Shown here in pieces: positions 23,945-31,474 of a DNA stretch of 64,000 bases. Position 1 is the stretch's first letter. Every line of letters begins with the position of its first letter. Source of the stretch: Flavobacteriaceae bacterium R38 (GTDB lineage: Bacteria; Bacteroidota; Bacteroidia; Flavobacteriales; Flavobacteriaceae); contig WXYP01000008.1 in the NCBI GenBank assembly GCA_009901575.1, forward strand, positions 62,001-126,000. The letters are read 5' to 3'. A program made the translations under genes and the position numbers. The notes under the pieces are model-generated. The model searched no databases, was not told the origin of the DNA, and was given only the letters and a program-made list of their open reading frames with translations.

Positions 23945-25762
23945 ATGATGACACCCATTTCAAAATACTTCTTTTATCCTCTAATTTTTCTGCTATTTTT
24001 TATAGAAGGACAAGCTTTTCAGGGAAACCCCAGGTATCTTGATCAGATTCAGGAATTGGAAAAAGAAATTGCCAGATCTCAAATTGATACTACAAAAGTA
24101 AAAACACTGTACAAATTAATTGATGTCGTTGTAAATGCAGGAGATAAAAACAAGGCTATACAACTTCTTAACACCGCTTTTGAAATAGTCGATTATCAAA
24201 ACCAAAAAGATCTCGTAAACAAACTTTATCAGTTAAGAACCAAACTCTACATTGAAGACTATGATATAGCCATAAAGCATTTGAACGAACACCTCTTGGA
24301 TGAATCACAATTCGATACCATATCAAAAGCACATGCATACAACAGCCTTTCTGTAGCTCACTATTATAAAGGGGATTACAGAACCGCAATCGTAAACTCA
24401 TTCAAAGCTACCAGGTTATTTGAGATTGAAGACAAAAAATATGCATTGCTAAACAGTTACAGTAACCTGGGACATCTTTACCACAAAACCAATCAATATC
24501 AAAAAGCCATAAATCAGCTCCAAAACACCATAAAACTAAGTGATTCTCTAGGACGTAACTATGTTAAATCAACAGCACTGAACAATATAGGGTTGGTTTA
24601 TTTTGACATAAAGGAAAATGACAGTGCATTATTCTATCTACGCCAATCTGAACGGACAAAAATCCAATTGAAGAGTACCAATTTGGCCTCTACATACCAT
24701 AGTTTGAGCAATGTGTTATTGGAGATGGAACGTTTTGATGAAGCTTTATCTTACCTGAATCAGGCATTGGCACTAAATAAAAAAAGTGACAACAAAAACG
24801 GGATAGTCCATGATTACATGAGCCTTGGAGATTATTTTTTCCAGCAAAAAAATTATAAGAGTGCAAAACTAAACTATACAGATGGGCTCTCTGTTGCAGA
24901 GATTACTAAAAACTTTGATCTCATTGTCCAGCTTAAATTCAAATTAGGCGATGTATATCGGCTTTCAGGTGATTACAAAAAAGCTTTACAAGTGCGTGAT
25001 GAAGCTCACATACTAAAAGATAGCCTCAACGATCAAAAACATCAAAGTATTGCAATAGAAGCACAGGTGAAGTATGAAACCGAGAAAAAAGAAAGAGAAC
25101 TTGCCCAAACCAAACAAAAACTTGCAGAACGAGAACATGAATTAGAACTCCATAAATGGTTACGTATTTTTGGGATCACTGCTACTGTTGCCCTATTACT
25201 TATCATTTATTTAGTCAAGCATAAATCAAGAGCTCAAAAAATATTATCAGACCAAAAAAATCAGTCTATACAATCTGCTTTAGATCGTACCAAACTTCAA
25301 TTGGCATCTAAACAGAAGGAACACGAACAACTAGAAAAAGCATTGGAGAATCGTGATGTAAAAGATAAATCCGATTTAAAAAAGGAATTAGACCGATCTG
25401 AAAAAGAACTAAAAGACCTCCAGATTTTCCACGACCTAAGAGAAACCATGAAACAAACCATGGCAGAGAGTGGTGCAGATGTATTGCAAGTAAAACAACT
25501 TAAAGAAATGATAAGCAATTTGTTCATCGAAGAAAAGCAAAAAACGCTTATTGTAGCTTTAAAATCTAAATTCCCATCACTTTCTGAAGAAGATCTGAGG
25601 TTGGCTGCAGCAATAAAACAACACCTGTTGAATCAGGAAATGGCAATGTTTCTACAAGTTTCTACCAATACCTTGTATACCCGTAAATCAAGATTAAAAC
25701 AAAAACTGAATTTAGAACAGAAAGATGATCTAAGTAAGTTTATCCATGAGTTCGAAATTTAG
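23945..25762 (+). CDS. TPR membrane protein with LuxR-like HTH
   Basis: The 605-residue protein has a signal-like N-terminus (to about 25) and six or more TPR units (about 75-370, for example AHAYNSLSVAHYYKGDYRTA and YSNLGHLYHKTNQYQKA). A transmembrane helix follows (about 401-423, FGITATVALLLIIYLV), then a coiled coil (about 430-500) and a C-terminal helix-turn-helix (LSEEDLRLAAAIKQ...EMAMFLQVSTNTLYTRKSRLKQKL). This architecture is common in Bacteroidota one-component regulators that sense outside the cytoplasm and bind DNA inside. The target could be the lipoprotein gene 225 bp downstream, which has its own promoter. Confidence 0.7.
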   Translation: MMTPISKYFFYPLIFLLFFIEGQAFQGNPRYLDQIQELEKEIARSQIDTTKVKTLYKLIDVVVNAGDKNKAIQLLNTAFEIVDYQNQKDLVNKLYQLRTKLYIEDYDIAIKHLNEHLLDESQFDTISKAHAYNSLSVAHYYKGDYRTAIVNSFKATRLFEIEDKKYALLNSYSNLGHLYHKTNQYQKAINQLQNTIKLSDSLGRNYVKSTALNNIGLVYFDIKENDSALFYLRQSERTKIQLKSTNLASTYHSLSNVLLEMERFDEALSYLNQALALNKKSDNKNGIVHDYMSLGDYFFQQKNYKSAKLNYTDGLSVAEITKNFDLIVQLKFKLGDVYRLSGDYKKALQVRDEAHILKDSLNDQKHQSIAIEAQVKYETEKKERELAQTKQKLAEREHELELHKWLRIFGITATVALLLIIYLVKHKSRAQKILSDQKNQSIQSALDRTKLQLASKQKEHEQLEKALENRDVKDKSDLKKELDRSEKELKDLQIFHDLRETMKQTMAESGADVLQVKQLKEMISNLFIEEKQKTLIVALKSKFPSLSEEDLRLAAAIKQHLLNQEMAMFLQVSTNTLYTRKSRLKQKLNLEQKDDLSKFIHEFEI

Positions 25763-25926
25763 TATAGCTAAGTTTCAAAACTATGAGTTAGATCCATATC
25801 AAAATCCGGATAATGTATTAGATTTTCAGGAGGTGATTATCGCAAACCTCTAAAACAGGCTGTTTTCTGATAGGTAATATCAAACCTTACAATTCCTTAC
25901 AGATACCTTACACCCTATTACATCTA

Positions 25927-25957
25927 TTGCCAGAGATAAATACTCAAAATACATTTG
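25927..25957 (+). promoter_or_regulatory. Promoter of the 25988 lipoprotein gene
   Basis: TTG (25927-25929), a 20-bp spacer and TACATTTG (25950-25957) make a perfect Bacteroidota promoter. It shows that the TTG-initiated frame beginning at 25955 is not the true start; transcription would begin near 25963. Confidence 0.75.
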
Positions 25958-25987
25958 TATCATAATTCAACAATAAAAATTATAGAT

Positions 25988-26800
25988 ATGAAAATTAAAG
26001 TTTACAACACACTCATAATACTCTCAAGCATTTTGATGCTGATAGGATGTTCTAGTGATGATGATACTTCTACTATTGATCCTAATGGTGGAAATCCTGT
26101 ACAACCCGATGCAGTACAGCCAAATAACACTTTTTCAGGCACTATTGGTTTTTGGGATTTTGGTGGAGACGGCAGAAATAGCGTAAGTATGGAAGTTCCT
26201 GGTAGAAGTGAAGATTGGTTTGTAAACGGAGTAGGTTTTAATTATGATGAGCAAGGATTGGTAATTGATGAAAGTGCTGAAGCTTCTGATGCCGAAAAAA
26301 ACAGAGTCAATCTTATAAACTCTAATGAAGGAGGATTAGCTCAACAACGTTATTTTTCCGGAGCAATCAGGTTTAAGGTTAAAAAAGATCCGGATGATGT
26401 TTTTGCCTTTCCATTACTTTCTTTTGGTTTGAATCCAAGGTTTTTGGATTTGGAAATTTGGAATGGGAATATTCGTATGACTACAAATAACAGCAACATT
26501 ATCAAATCTACAGACATTCAGGTAAAAGAAGATGTATGGAATGTTCTTTATTTTAGATATGAAGGGTTCAATCCGGCCACAGGCGATAACACATTCTATG
26601 TACAATTGAATAATGGAAATGAGGTTGCTCTTGATCTTGAAAATTTTGACATCAATAATAGTGCAGGTAACAAAGATAACATCAGTTTAGGCTTTTCCAG
26701 CAGAGGTTTTATTTTCCAGGGAAATGTGGATTGGGTTATCTTAGGACTTGGACGAATGACTCCCGGTAATGCTCAATACCTGATTGATGAAATGAAATAA
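25988..26800 (+). CDS. LamG-like surface lipoprotein
   Basis: The product starts at ATG 25988 (MKIKVYNTLIIL), with a lipobox LMLIGC and an acidic SSDDD tail that often signals export to the cell surface in Bacteroidota. The mature part looks like a concanavalin/LamG-type jelly-roll (TIGFWDFGGDG, LDLEIWNGNIRMTTN, WNVLYFRYEG, NVDWVILGLGRMT). It has its own strong promoter and a terminator right after it. It lies downstream of the TPR/HTH regulator and may be its target. Ligand unknown. Confidence 0.65.
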   Translation: MKIKVYNTLIILSSILMLIGCSSDDDTSTIDPNGGNPVQPDAVQPNNTFSGTIGFWDFGGDGRNSVSMEVPGRSEDWFVNGVGFNYDEQGLVIDESAEASDAEKNRVNLINSNEGGLAQQRYFSGAIRFKVKKDPDDVFAFPLLSFGLNPRFLDLEIWNGNIRMTTNNSNIIKSTDIQVKEDVWNVLYFRYEGFNPATGDNTFYVQLNNGNEVALDLENFDINNSAGNKDNISLGFSSRGFIFQGNVDWVILGLGRMTPGNAQYLIDEMK

Positions 26801-26856
26801 TGATACACAATTGAATTTGTCAGCAGTAAAGTAAAAGTTGATGGTTGGTTAGTTAG

Positions 26857-26904
26857 AAAAGGCTTTTGCCGCTTTAAGTTTAAACTATGACAAAAGCCTT
26901 TTTT
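26857..26904 (+). terminator. Strong intrinsic terminator after the LamG-like gene
   Basis: AAAAGGCTTTTG (26857-26868) pairs perfectly with CAAAAGCCTTTT (26891-26902), followed by more T residues. An ATG inside the right arm (26887) could open the next reading frame early, but the terminator shows that this start is false. Confidence 0.8.
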
Positions 26905-26928
26905 CATAGTTTAATTAAAAGAAAAAAA

Positions 26929-27357
26929 ATGAAAACATTTTATAATAAATATCCAATAATTTTATTAGCAATATTACTCGCTTCTTGTAGCAGTATAAAT
27001 ACATCTGACACGAATAACATGCTTCAGGGAACAACATGGAAGTTAGTGGAGATTGTTAAAGATGACATCAAAGAAAATATAGAAGACGATGTAGTTCTTA
27101 ACATTAGTTTTTCAAAGGAAGAAATCAATGGAACTTCTGGTTGTAATACTTATTTTGGTCAATATAGTTTAAAGAAAGATTCAGAAATTGAACTTATACT
27201 AGGCGGCACTACTCTTATGATATGCGAGGAAAATATACAAAAGTATGAAGATATCTTTGTGGTGCAGATTGAAAAGGTAAAGCGTATGCAGCTAGATGAG
27301 AATATACTATACCTACGTATTGACGACTCTAATTATTTATTGTTCCATAAAATCTAG
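26929..27357 (+). CDS. META/HslJ-domain lipoprotein
   Basis: The product from ATG 26929 is a lipoprotein (LLAILLASC) with one META domain. Landmarks are MLQGTTWKLVEI, ISFSKEEINGTSGCNTYFGQY, GGTTLMICEE and QIEKVKRMQLDENILYL. META domains occur in HslJ and related heat-shock or secreted proteins; the molecular role is not known. It sits just behind the terminator of the LamG-like gene and needs its own promoter, which I cannot place. Confidence 0.75.
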   Translation: MKTFYNKYPIILLAILLASCSSINTSDTNNMLQGTTWKLVEIVKDDIKENIEDDVVLNISFSKEEINGTSGCNTYFGQYSLKKDSEIELILGGTTLMICEENIQKYEDIFVVQIEKVKRMQLDENILYLRIDDSNYLLFHKI

Positions 27358-27488
27358 AAAATCAATAACGAGATTTTGTTGGACTTCAACTAATCTGGAA
27401 TGCTAATTCTTATATAAAAATACTACGCTTTATAGGCTTTTCCGTTTCTCATTCACCAATATTGTATGATTATGCGGTATAGTTAGTT

Positions 27489-27932
27489 TTATTTTTTCAA
27501 TTCCATATGTAGAATTGGATAAGGTTTTCCGGTAGCATCTACCTCTGAACGATTCTTCACTTCAAAGCCACAGTATTTATAGAATCCGACAGCTTGCTCA
27601 TTCTGTTCATTGACATCAACTTTGGTAACATTTAAATTTTCAATCGAATATTTCAATAATGCCTTCCCAATATTTTTTCCTCGATATTCAGGATCAATAA
27701 ACAACATTTCCAAATTCTCTTCAGCAACACCCAGAAAACCAACTATTTCTTTCTCATCATTTCTTATACATCTTAATTCTACAGCATCTAAATATGTATT
27801 TAAGATCAAAGGTTTAAAATATTCGATATCTTCTTCTTTTAAAAAATGATGAGTTGCCCTAACCGAAGACTCCCAAACATTTACTACGTCCTGATATTCT
27901 GTTTTATTAACAGTATCTATTTTTTGTTTCAT
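27489..27932 (-). CDS. GNAT-family N-acetyltransferase
   Basis: This 147-residue protein has the acetyl-CoA loop of GNAT enzymes (FIDPEYRGKNIGKALLKYSI, about 75-94) and the C-terminal NEQNEQAVGFYKYCGFEVKNRSEVD. It resembles YjaB/PhnO-type small acetyltransferases. The acceptor is unknown. It is a single gene flanked by unrelated genes. Confidence 0.8.
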   Translation of the reverse strand: MKQKIDTVNKTEYQDVVNVWESSVRATHHFLKEEDIEYFKPLILNTYLDAVELRCIRNDEKEIVGFLGVAEENLEMLFIDPEYRGKNIGKALLKYSIENLNVTKVDVNEQNEQAVGFYKYCGFEVKNRSEVDATGKPYPILHMELKK

Positions 27933-28041
27933 TTATTTCTTCTTTAATCTGACATTTCTGATGTCGGCCATTGGTTATCATTTTTATCTGATAAAATCAA
28001 AATCGGATCATTGATATTCTAGACTTAGATTTCAGCTTTTT

Positions 28042-28578
28042 TCAAGTCATCCAAAAATCATATTCCATTATTACAACCCAAACCCCATAAACTTTCTTTA
28101 AAAAATATTTCTGTCCATATGCGCTTCCGGTAAATTTCAGATAGGTAACAGAAACAACACAATTTTCAAATTTAGAATCAAAAATGGGTTGACTCAAAGA
28201 AATTACAGACTGCCTTTTTCCCGTTCTTTCAAATAGTTTTTCTATATCTTTTGAAGTCAGGCATTCTTTCTCCTTAATGAAATCAGCATGATAGCTCATC
28301 TCCTGAATTAATTCTGAATTCCAAACTCCATGAGTACTCATTTTAGCATTTTTCTCAATTTCATTTAAAACACTTTTCGGAACTTCCAGTCCTGTCTGTT
28401 CTATAAAATCAGTTTGATTAAAAAAAGTTTTAGGTTTTTTGCAGCGTATAAAAATTCCTGAAGCTTCTTTACTAATTTCGTAGTCAATTACTTTTTGAAA
28501 AATTTCAGATTCCGGATTGCTCTGTGCATAACTTAAAATTGGAATTAATATCAAAAATATGTTTACTACTCGCTTCAT
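28042..28578 (-). CDS. Hypothetical exported protein
   Basis: I do not recognise this 178-residue protein. It has a signal peptide (MKRVVNIFLILIPILSYA). The mature part is a small alpha/beta protein with IFIRCKKPKTFFNQTDFIEQTG and a C-terminal beta stretch (ENCVVSVTYLKF, GVWVVIMEYDFW). No catalytic motif is visible. Confidence 0.6.
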   Translation of the reverse strand: MKRVVNIFLILIPILSYAQSNPESEIFQKVIDYEISKEASGIFIRCKKPKTFFNQTDFIEQTGLEVPKSVLNEIEKNAKMSTHGVWNSELIQEMSYHADFIKEKECLTSKDIEKLFERTGKRQSVISLSQPIFDSKFENCVVSVTYLKFTGSAYGQKYFLKKVYGVWVVIMEYDFWMT

Positions 28579-28656
28579 CTCTATTATTGATAAGAAATCT
28601 GTTTTTCAAAGTTAAAGAAAGATCTATATATTGATCAACTAATCACCGACTTACTT

Positions 28657-29025
28657 TTACTTCCGTTTAGATGCATAAGGTTTTGTTTCATCCAAGTATA
28701 TAGCCTCATTCAAAATTTCTTTAATAATATCCAATTCCATTTCTTTGACCTCAGAAATTTCAATACTCATAAGTTGTTTCCTTCCGTTACTTTTTAAAAT
28801 ACCTTGATGATTAGATAATTCATTCCCTCTCATAAATGCCAACTCAATTGCTTCATTTTTTATAGGCTTCAAATAGCAAATCCAACTATTTTTATAATAG
28901 CACGGATTTTTAAAAGTTATTTTATCTGTCAATAGATACTCATTGGTTAACATGTGATGGAGAAACAACATAATTTCTTTTTGAGAATTGTCAAACTGAT
29001 AAATTAGATTTTCGACTTCAGTCAT
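28657..29025 (-). CDS. DUF1801-family protein
   Basis: The 122-residue protein matches the YdhG-like DUF1801 pattern: KEIMLFLHHMLTNEY, KITFKNPCYYKNSWICYLKPIKNEAIELAFMRG, and a C-terminal EISEVKEMELDIIKEILNEAI helix. The function of the family is unclear. It reads from its own start at 29025 toward the exported hypothetical gene, with a 78-bp gap. Confidence 0.7.
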   Translation of the reverse strand: MTEVENLIYQFDNSQKEIMLFLHHMLTNEYLLTDKITFKNPCYYKNSWICYLKPIKNEAIELAFMRGNELSNHQGILKSNGRKQLMSIEISEVKEMELDIIKEILNEAIYLDETKPYASKRK

Positions 29026-29300
29026 TTTTCAATTACTACTTACATAGAAATACATCTATTGTAAAGATATTTTCTCATTAAACATACTCAAATATATAAA
29101 TTCCTTATCAATCAAGAAGGTTTGTTATGTCGTTAAAAATTATCCCTTAGGAGTGTGCAAAATGACAAAGCTTAGCTATTATTTTTATGAATATTTTGAT
29201 GACCATCAGAAAAGTTCTTCTTCTTTCACATCAAGTTCTATTTTAATTTTCTGAAGAAACAATTAAAGTTACATTAAGTTTAATAATGTGAAAAAATTAG
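29026..29300. other. Intergenic region before tRNA-Leu
   Basis: This AT-rich gap holds one 30-codon plus-strand frame (29162-29254) after an AGGAG-like sequence. I do not count it as a gene because its composition (Ser run, no domain) is weak. No terminator is evident. Confidence 0.4.
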
Positions 29301-29301
29301 T

Positions 29302-29332
29302 TTGAGATAAACCTAACCTTTATATATATTTG
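29302..29332 (+). promoter_or_regulatory. Promoter of tRNA-Leu
   Basis: TTG (29302-29304), a 20-bp spacer and TATATTTG (29325-29332) form a perfect Bacteroidota promoter, with the expected transcription start about 17 nt before the tRNA 5' end. Confidence 0.8.
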
Positions 29333-29354
29333 CAGTCACCTAAAAAAGGGAAAA

Positions 29355-29439
29355 GCGCACGTGGCGGAATTGGTAGACGCGCTAGCTTGAGGGGCTAGTA
29401 TCCGTTTAGGATGTGGAAGTTCGAGTCTTCTCGTGCGCA
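29355..29439 (+). tRNA. tRNA-Leu (anticodon GAG)
   Basis: This 85-nt class II tRNA has the acceptor stem GCGCACG/CGTGCGC, D-loop TTGGTAGAC, anticodon stem CTAGC/GCTAG with loop TTGAGGG (anticodon GAG at 29389-29391), a long variable arm and T-loop GTTCGAGTC. The discriminator base is A and CCA is not encoded. It reads CUC and CUU leucine codons. Confidence 0.95.
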
Positions 29440-29579
29440 CAACAACAAACTTCACACAATTACTATTCTAAATAAACTGTTTCATAACAGATTCATAAGG
29501 TTTTCGTCAAAAAATTTTAGAAGCTGGTTTTTTTAGAAGATTTAACCCCAATCACCAAGTAAAAACAGGAAATACCCCC

Positions 29580-29610
29580 TTGAAAAACAACATTTAGGTT
29601 TATATTTTTG
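29580..29610 (+). promoter_or_regulatory. Promoter of the 29.6-kb small RNA
   Basis: TTG (29580-29582), a 20-bp spacer and TATTTTTG (29603-29610) make a perfect match to the Bacteroidota consensus, with no protein start behind it for 160 bp. Confidence 0.75.
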
Positions 29611-29615
29611 TGTTG

Positions 29616-29697
29616 GTTATAAACTTATAATACGTAAGTTTTTTAGTCAGCCCATATAACCAGATAAAGCCATTCTAATAAAGAATGGCTTTTTTTA
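29616..29697 (+). ncRNA. Candidate small RNA with nested hairpins
   Basis: An approximately 80-nt transcript is predicted between a perfect promoter and a strong terminator. GGTTATA (29615-29621) pairs with TATAACC (29655-29661) and encloses the hairpin AAACTTA (29621-29627) / TAAGTTT (29635-29641). One shared A must choose between the helices. A terminator stem (29666-29692) follows. No reading frame of note lies inside. The layout (exact promoter, nested stems, terminator) is that of a stand-alone RNA gene. I do not recognise the family; it is too short for 6S RNA and lacks the SRP loop. Confidence 0.65.
29666..29697 (+). terminator. Intrinsic terminator of the small RNA
   Basis: AAAGCCATTC (29666-29675) pairs perfectly with GAATGGCTTT (29683-29692) around a 7-nt loop, followed by a T-run to 29696. 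Confidence 0.85.
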
Positions 29698-29772
29698 AAC
29701 ATTCACTTCCAATATTTTCTGTTTCTATTTTAAATATTAGGTTAAATTAAAAATAACTATCTTCATAAGAAG

Positions 29773-30015
29773 ATGGAAGAGATAGAAAATGTTAATTGGA
29801 ATGATGAGATTGAAGAATTAGAAACATTCTTTAATCAGATAAATAAGTTCCCTGAACGTATAGAAATCACCCAGGGGGTTTTTGTAATGGATATTCCTGC
29901 AATGATAGAATCACACTTCCAGGCTGTACGCATGAATAACGGAGTAGATACTTTTATTCCTTATCTGGAGCGTTTAAAACATTTAAAAAAAGCCTTAATG
30001 AAAGTAGATGATTAA
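29773..30015 (+). CDS. DUF6965-like small protein
   Basis: This 80-residue acidic protein has the pattern EELETFFNQINKFPE, ITQGVFVMDIPAMIESHF and DTFIPYLERLKHLKKAL. I recall it as the DUF6965 family of small Bacteroidota proteins. Function unknown. It has no signal peptide. It lies between the small RNA and a small membrane protein. Confidence 0.65.
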   Translation: MEEIENVNWNDEIEELETFFNQINKFPERIEITQGVFVMDIPAMIESHFQAVRMNNGVDTFIPYLERLKHLKKALMKVDD

Positions 30016-30116
30016 CTCCGTATCTCACAACTAATCACAGGCAATTTATTTTAAAAGATCAGAATTATTTGTAACAAAAATTACAACCTAAATACCTATT
30101 TAATAAAAGATGAAAA

Positions 30117-30305
30117 ATGAGGAAAATCACTAAACAAAAATCAATATTTCTTGTATTAATTGGCACGCTTACTATTTCATTGATTCAGGTCTTCACTCAA
30201 TATGCAGCATTGCCAGATTCAATAAGAGGTTTATTAACAGGAATTGGAATAGGCATGTTATTAATAGCATTGATTTCGGGAAAGTCTAAATCGGCTTCTA
30301 ATTAG
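30117..30305 (+). CDS. Small two-helix membrane protein
   Basis: The 62-residue product has a basic N-terminus, two hydrophobic helices (about 10-28 and 36-54, the second GLLTGIGIGMLLIALISG) and a short basic tail. I know no named function. The even spacing and clean start support a real gene, but it is short. Confidence 0.5.
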   Translation: MRKITKQKSIFLVLIGTLTISLIQVFTQYAALPDSIRGLLTGIGIGMLLIALISGKSKSASN

Positions 30306-30417
30306 ATTAAAATTGAATTAAGGAATAGGCTACATTATTCAATACCTAAAACAAAAACTATACTACAATTTTCAATGCTTATTCCATTTAAAACGCTATT
30401 CTTTTTCTCAAAAAAGA

Positions 30418-30474
30418 AAAAAGCAGTTTACGAATTAACTTTAACTTTCTTCTAATCAAATAGAACTGCTTTTT
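30418..30474. repeat. Perfect 11-bp inverted repeat with 35-nt loop
   Basis: AAAAAGCAGTT (30418-30428) and AACTGCTTTTT (30464-30474) are exact complements. The T-run on either strand makes a bidirectional terminator plausible, but the loop is long. It lies between the small membrane-protein gene and the CarH-like gene, both on the plus strand. Confidence 0.5.
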
Positions 30475-30535
30475 AAATCATTTTTTAGTTTTTAATTTTT
30501 AATGATTATTTTCGTTTAAAAGATTTCAATCAAAC

Positions 30536-31435
30536 ATGAACATAGTTAAGAAGCGTTTTAGCATAAAAGATCTCGAAAATCTTTCAGGAATCAAAGCACA
30601 TACTATACGTATATGGGAAAAGCGTTATGATTTACTCACTCCGAACAGAACAGATACTAACATACGCTACTACTCACTTAGTAATCTTCAAAAACTCCTT
30701 AACATCACCTTATTATATAATAATGGTTATAAGATTTCTAAAATAGCTAAAGTACCTGAAAAAGAGATTCCTCTCTTAGTACGAGAGATAATCTCAGAAA
30801 ACACCGTTAAAAGTCATTCCATAAATGCTTTTAAATTAGCTATGATTAATTTTGATCAAACGCTTTTTTTAAATACTTATAATGCCCTTTTAGCCAATCG
30901 TACTTTTAAAGAGATTTTCCAGGAAGTATTAATTCCTTTATTAACAGAATTAGGGCTTTTATGGCAAACAGATGTTATTAATCCTTCTCATGAACACTTC
31001 GTTATTGGTTTAATAAAGCAAAAAATACTAGTTAACATAGAAAGATTACAGGTCATAGAAGCTTCAAAAAAAGATAAGGTTTTTGTTTTATTTCTCCCCG
31101 AGAGCGAAATACACGAAATAGGGCTTTTATATTTAAATTATGAAATCGCATTAAAAGGTTATCAATCTATTTATTTAGGGCAATCTGTCCCATTAGACAG
31201 CCTGATAGAGCTTCCCAAGTATTTTTCCAATATAGTTTTTCTATCGTATTTCACCGTAGAACCTAATAAAACGATGATCGATAATTATATCAAAGATTTC
31301 TACAATCAATTACATCTTTCAGAAAATAATGAATTATGGGTCTTAGGACAACAGGTAAAGCACTTAAAACTAGATAATTTACAAGAAGAAGTAAAAGTAT
31401 TTGGAACCATAGAAGAAGTTATCAATGAAATTTAA
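30536..31435 (+). CDS. MerR-type CarH/LitR-like cobalamin-binding regulator
   Basis: The 299-residue protein has a MerR winged-helix domain (about 5-75, FSIKDLENLSGIKAHTIRIWEKRY). A four-helix bundle and a B12-type Rossmann domain follow. The bundle carries W143-x9-E153-H154, which is the CarH/LitR W-x9-EH adenosylcobalamin motif. The Rossmann part has E191-I-H193-E-I-G196, matching the (D/E)xHxxG cobalt-ligand motif. The residue after W143 is Gln; Thermus CarH has the light-state ligand His there. The gene directly precedes crtI-crtB-crtZ. I infer a cobalamin-dependent, possibly light-sensitive repressor of carotenoid synthesis. Confidence 0.75.
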   Translation: MNIVKKRFSIKDLENLSGIKAHTIRIWEKRYDLLTPNRTDTNIRYYSLSNLQKLLNITLLYNNGYKISKIAKVPEKEIPLLVREIISENTVKSHSINAFKLAMINFDQTLFLNTYNALLANRTFKEIFQEVLIPLLTELGLLWQTDVINPSHEHFVIGLIKQKILVNIERLQVIEASKKDKVFVLFLPESEIHEIGLLYLNYEIALKGYQSIYLGQSVPLDSLIELPKYFSNIVFLSYFTVEPNKTMIDNYIKDFYNQLHLSENNELWVLGQQVKHLKLDNLQEEVKVFGTIEEVINEI

Positions 31436-31444
31436 CTTTAGTTT

Positions 31445-31474
31445 TGTTTAATTTTTTTATACATTTGTTAAACA
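31445..31474 (+). promoter_or_regulatory. crt promoter framed by an inverted repeat
   Basis: TACATTTG (31460-31467) fits the -7 consensus. It is flanked by TGTTTAA (31445-31451) and TTAAACA (31468-31474), exact complements with a 16-bp spacer, and the right arm abuts the crtI ATG. A regulator bound here would block the polymerase. The adjacent MerR-type CarH-like protein is the obvious candidate. No TTG at the normal -33 spacing was found, as expected for a promoter needing a special arrangement. Confidence 0.6.

Noticed and set aside
25955-25987. TTG start of the LamG-like lipoprotein
   Set aside because: It overlaps the -7 promoter box TACATTTG at 25950-25957, so it is not transcribed as a leader.
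26887-26928. Upstream start of the META-domain protein
   Set aside because: This ATG lies within the right arm of a strong terminator, so transcripts reaching it are unlikely. The lipoprotein signal begins at 26929.
29162-29254. A 30-codon plus-strand frame after an AGGAG-like sequence before tRNA-Leu
   Set aside because: It is short, serine-rich and without a domain, and Bacteroidota rarely use such ribosome-binding sites. There is no promoter match.
31444-31467. A standard -33/-7 promoter for crtI
   Set aside because: The only TTG upstream leaves a 13-bp spacer, shorter than the usual 17-23 bp. Only the -7 box is claimed.
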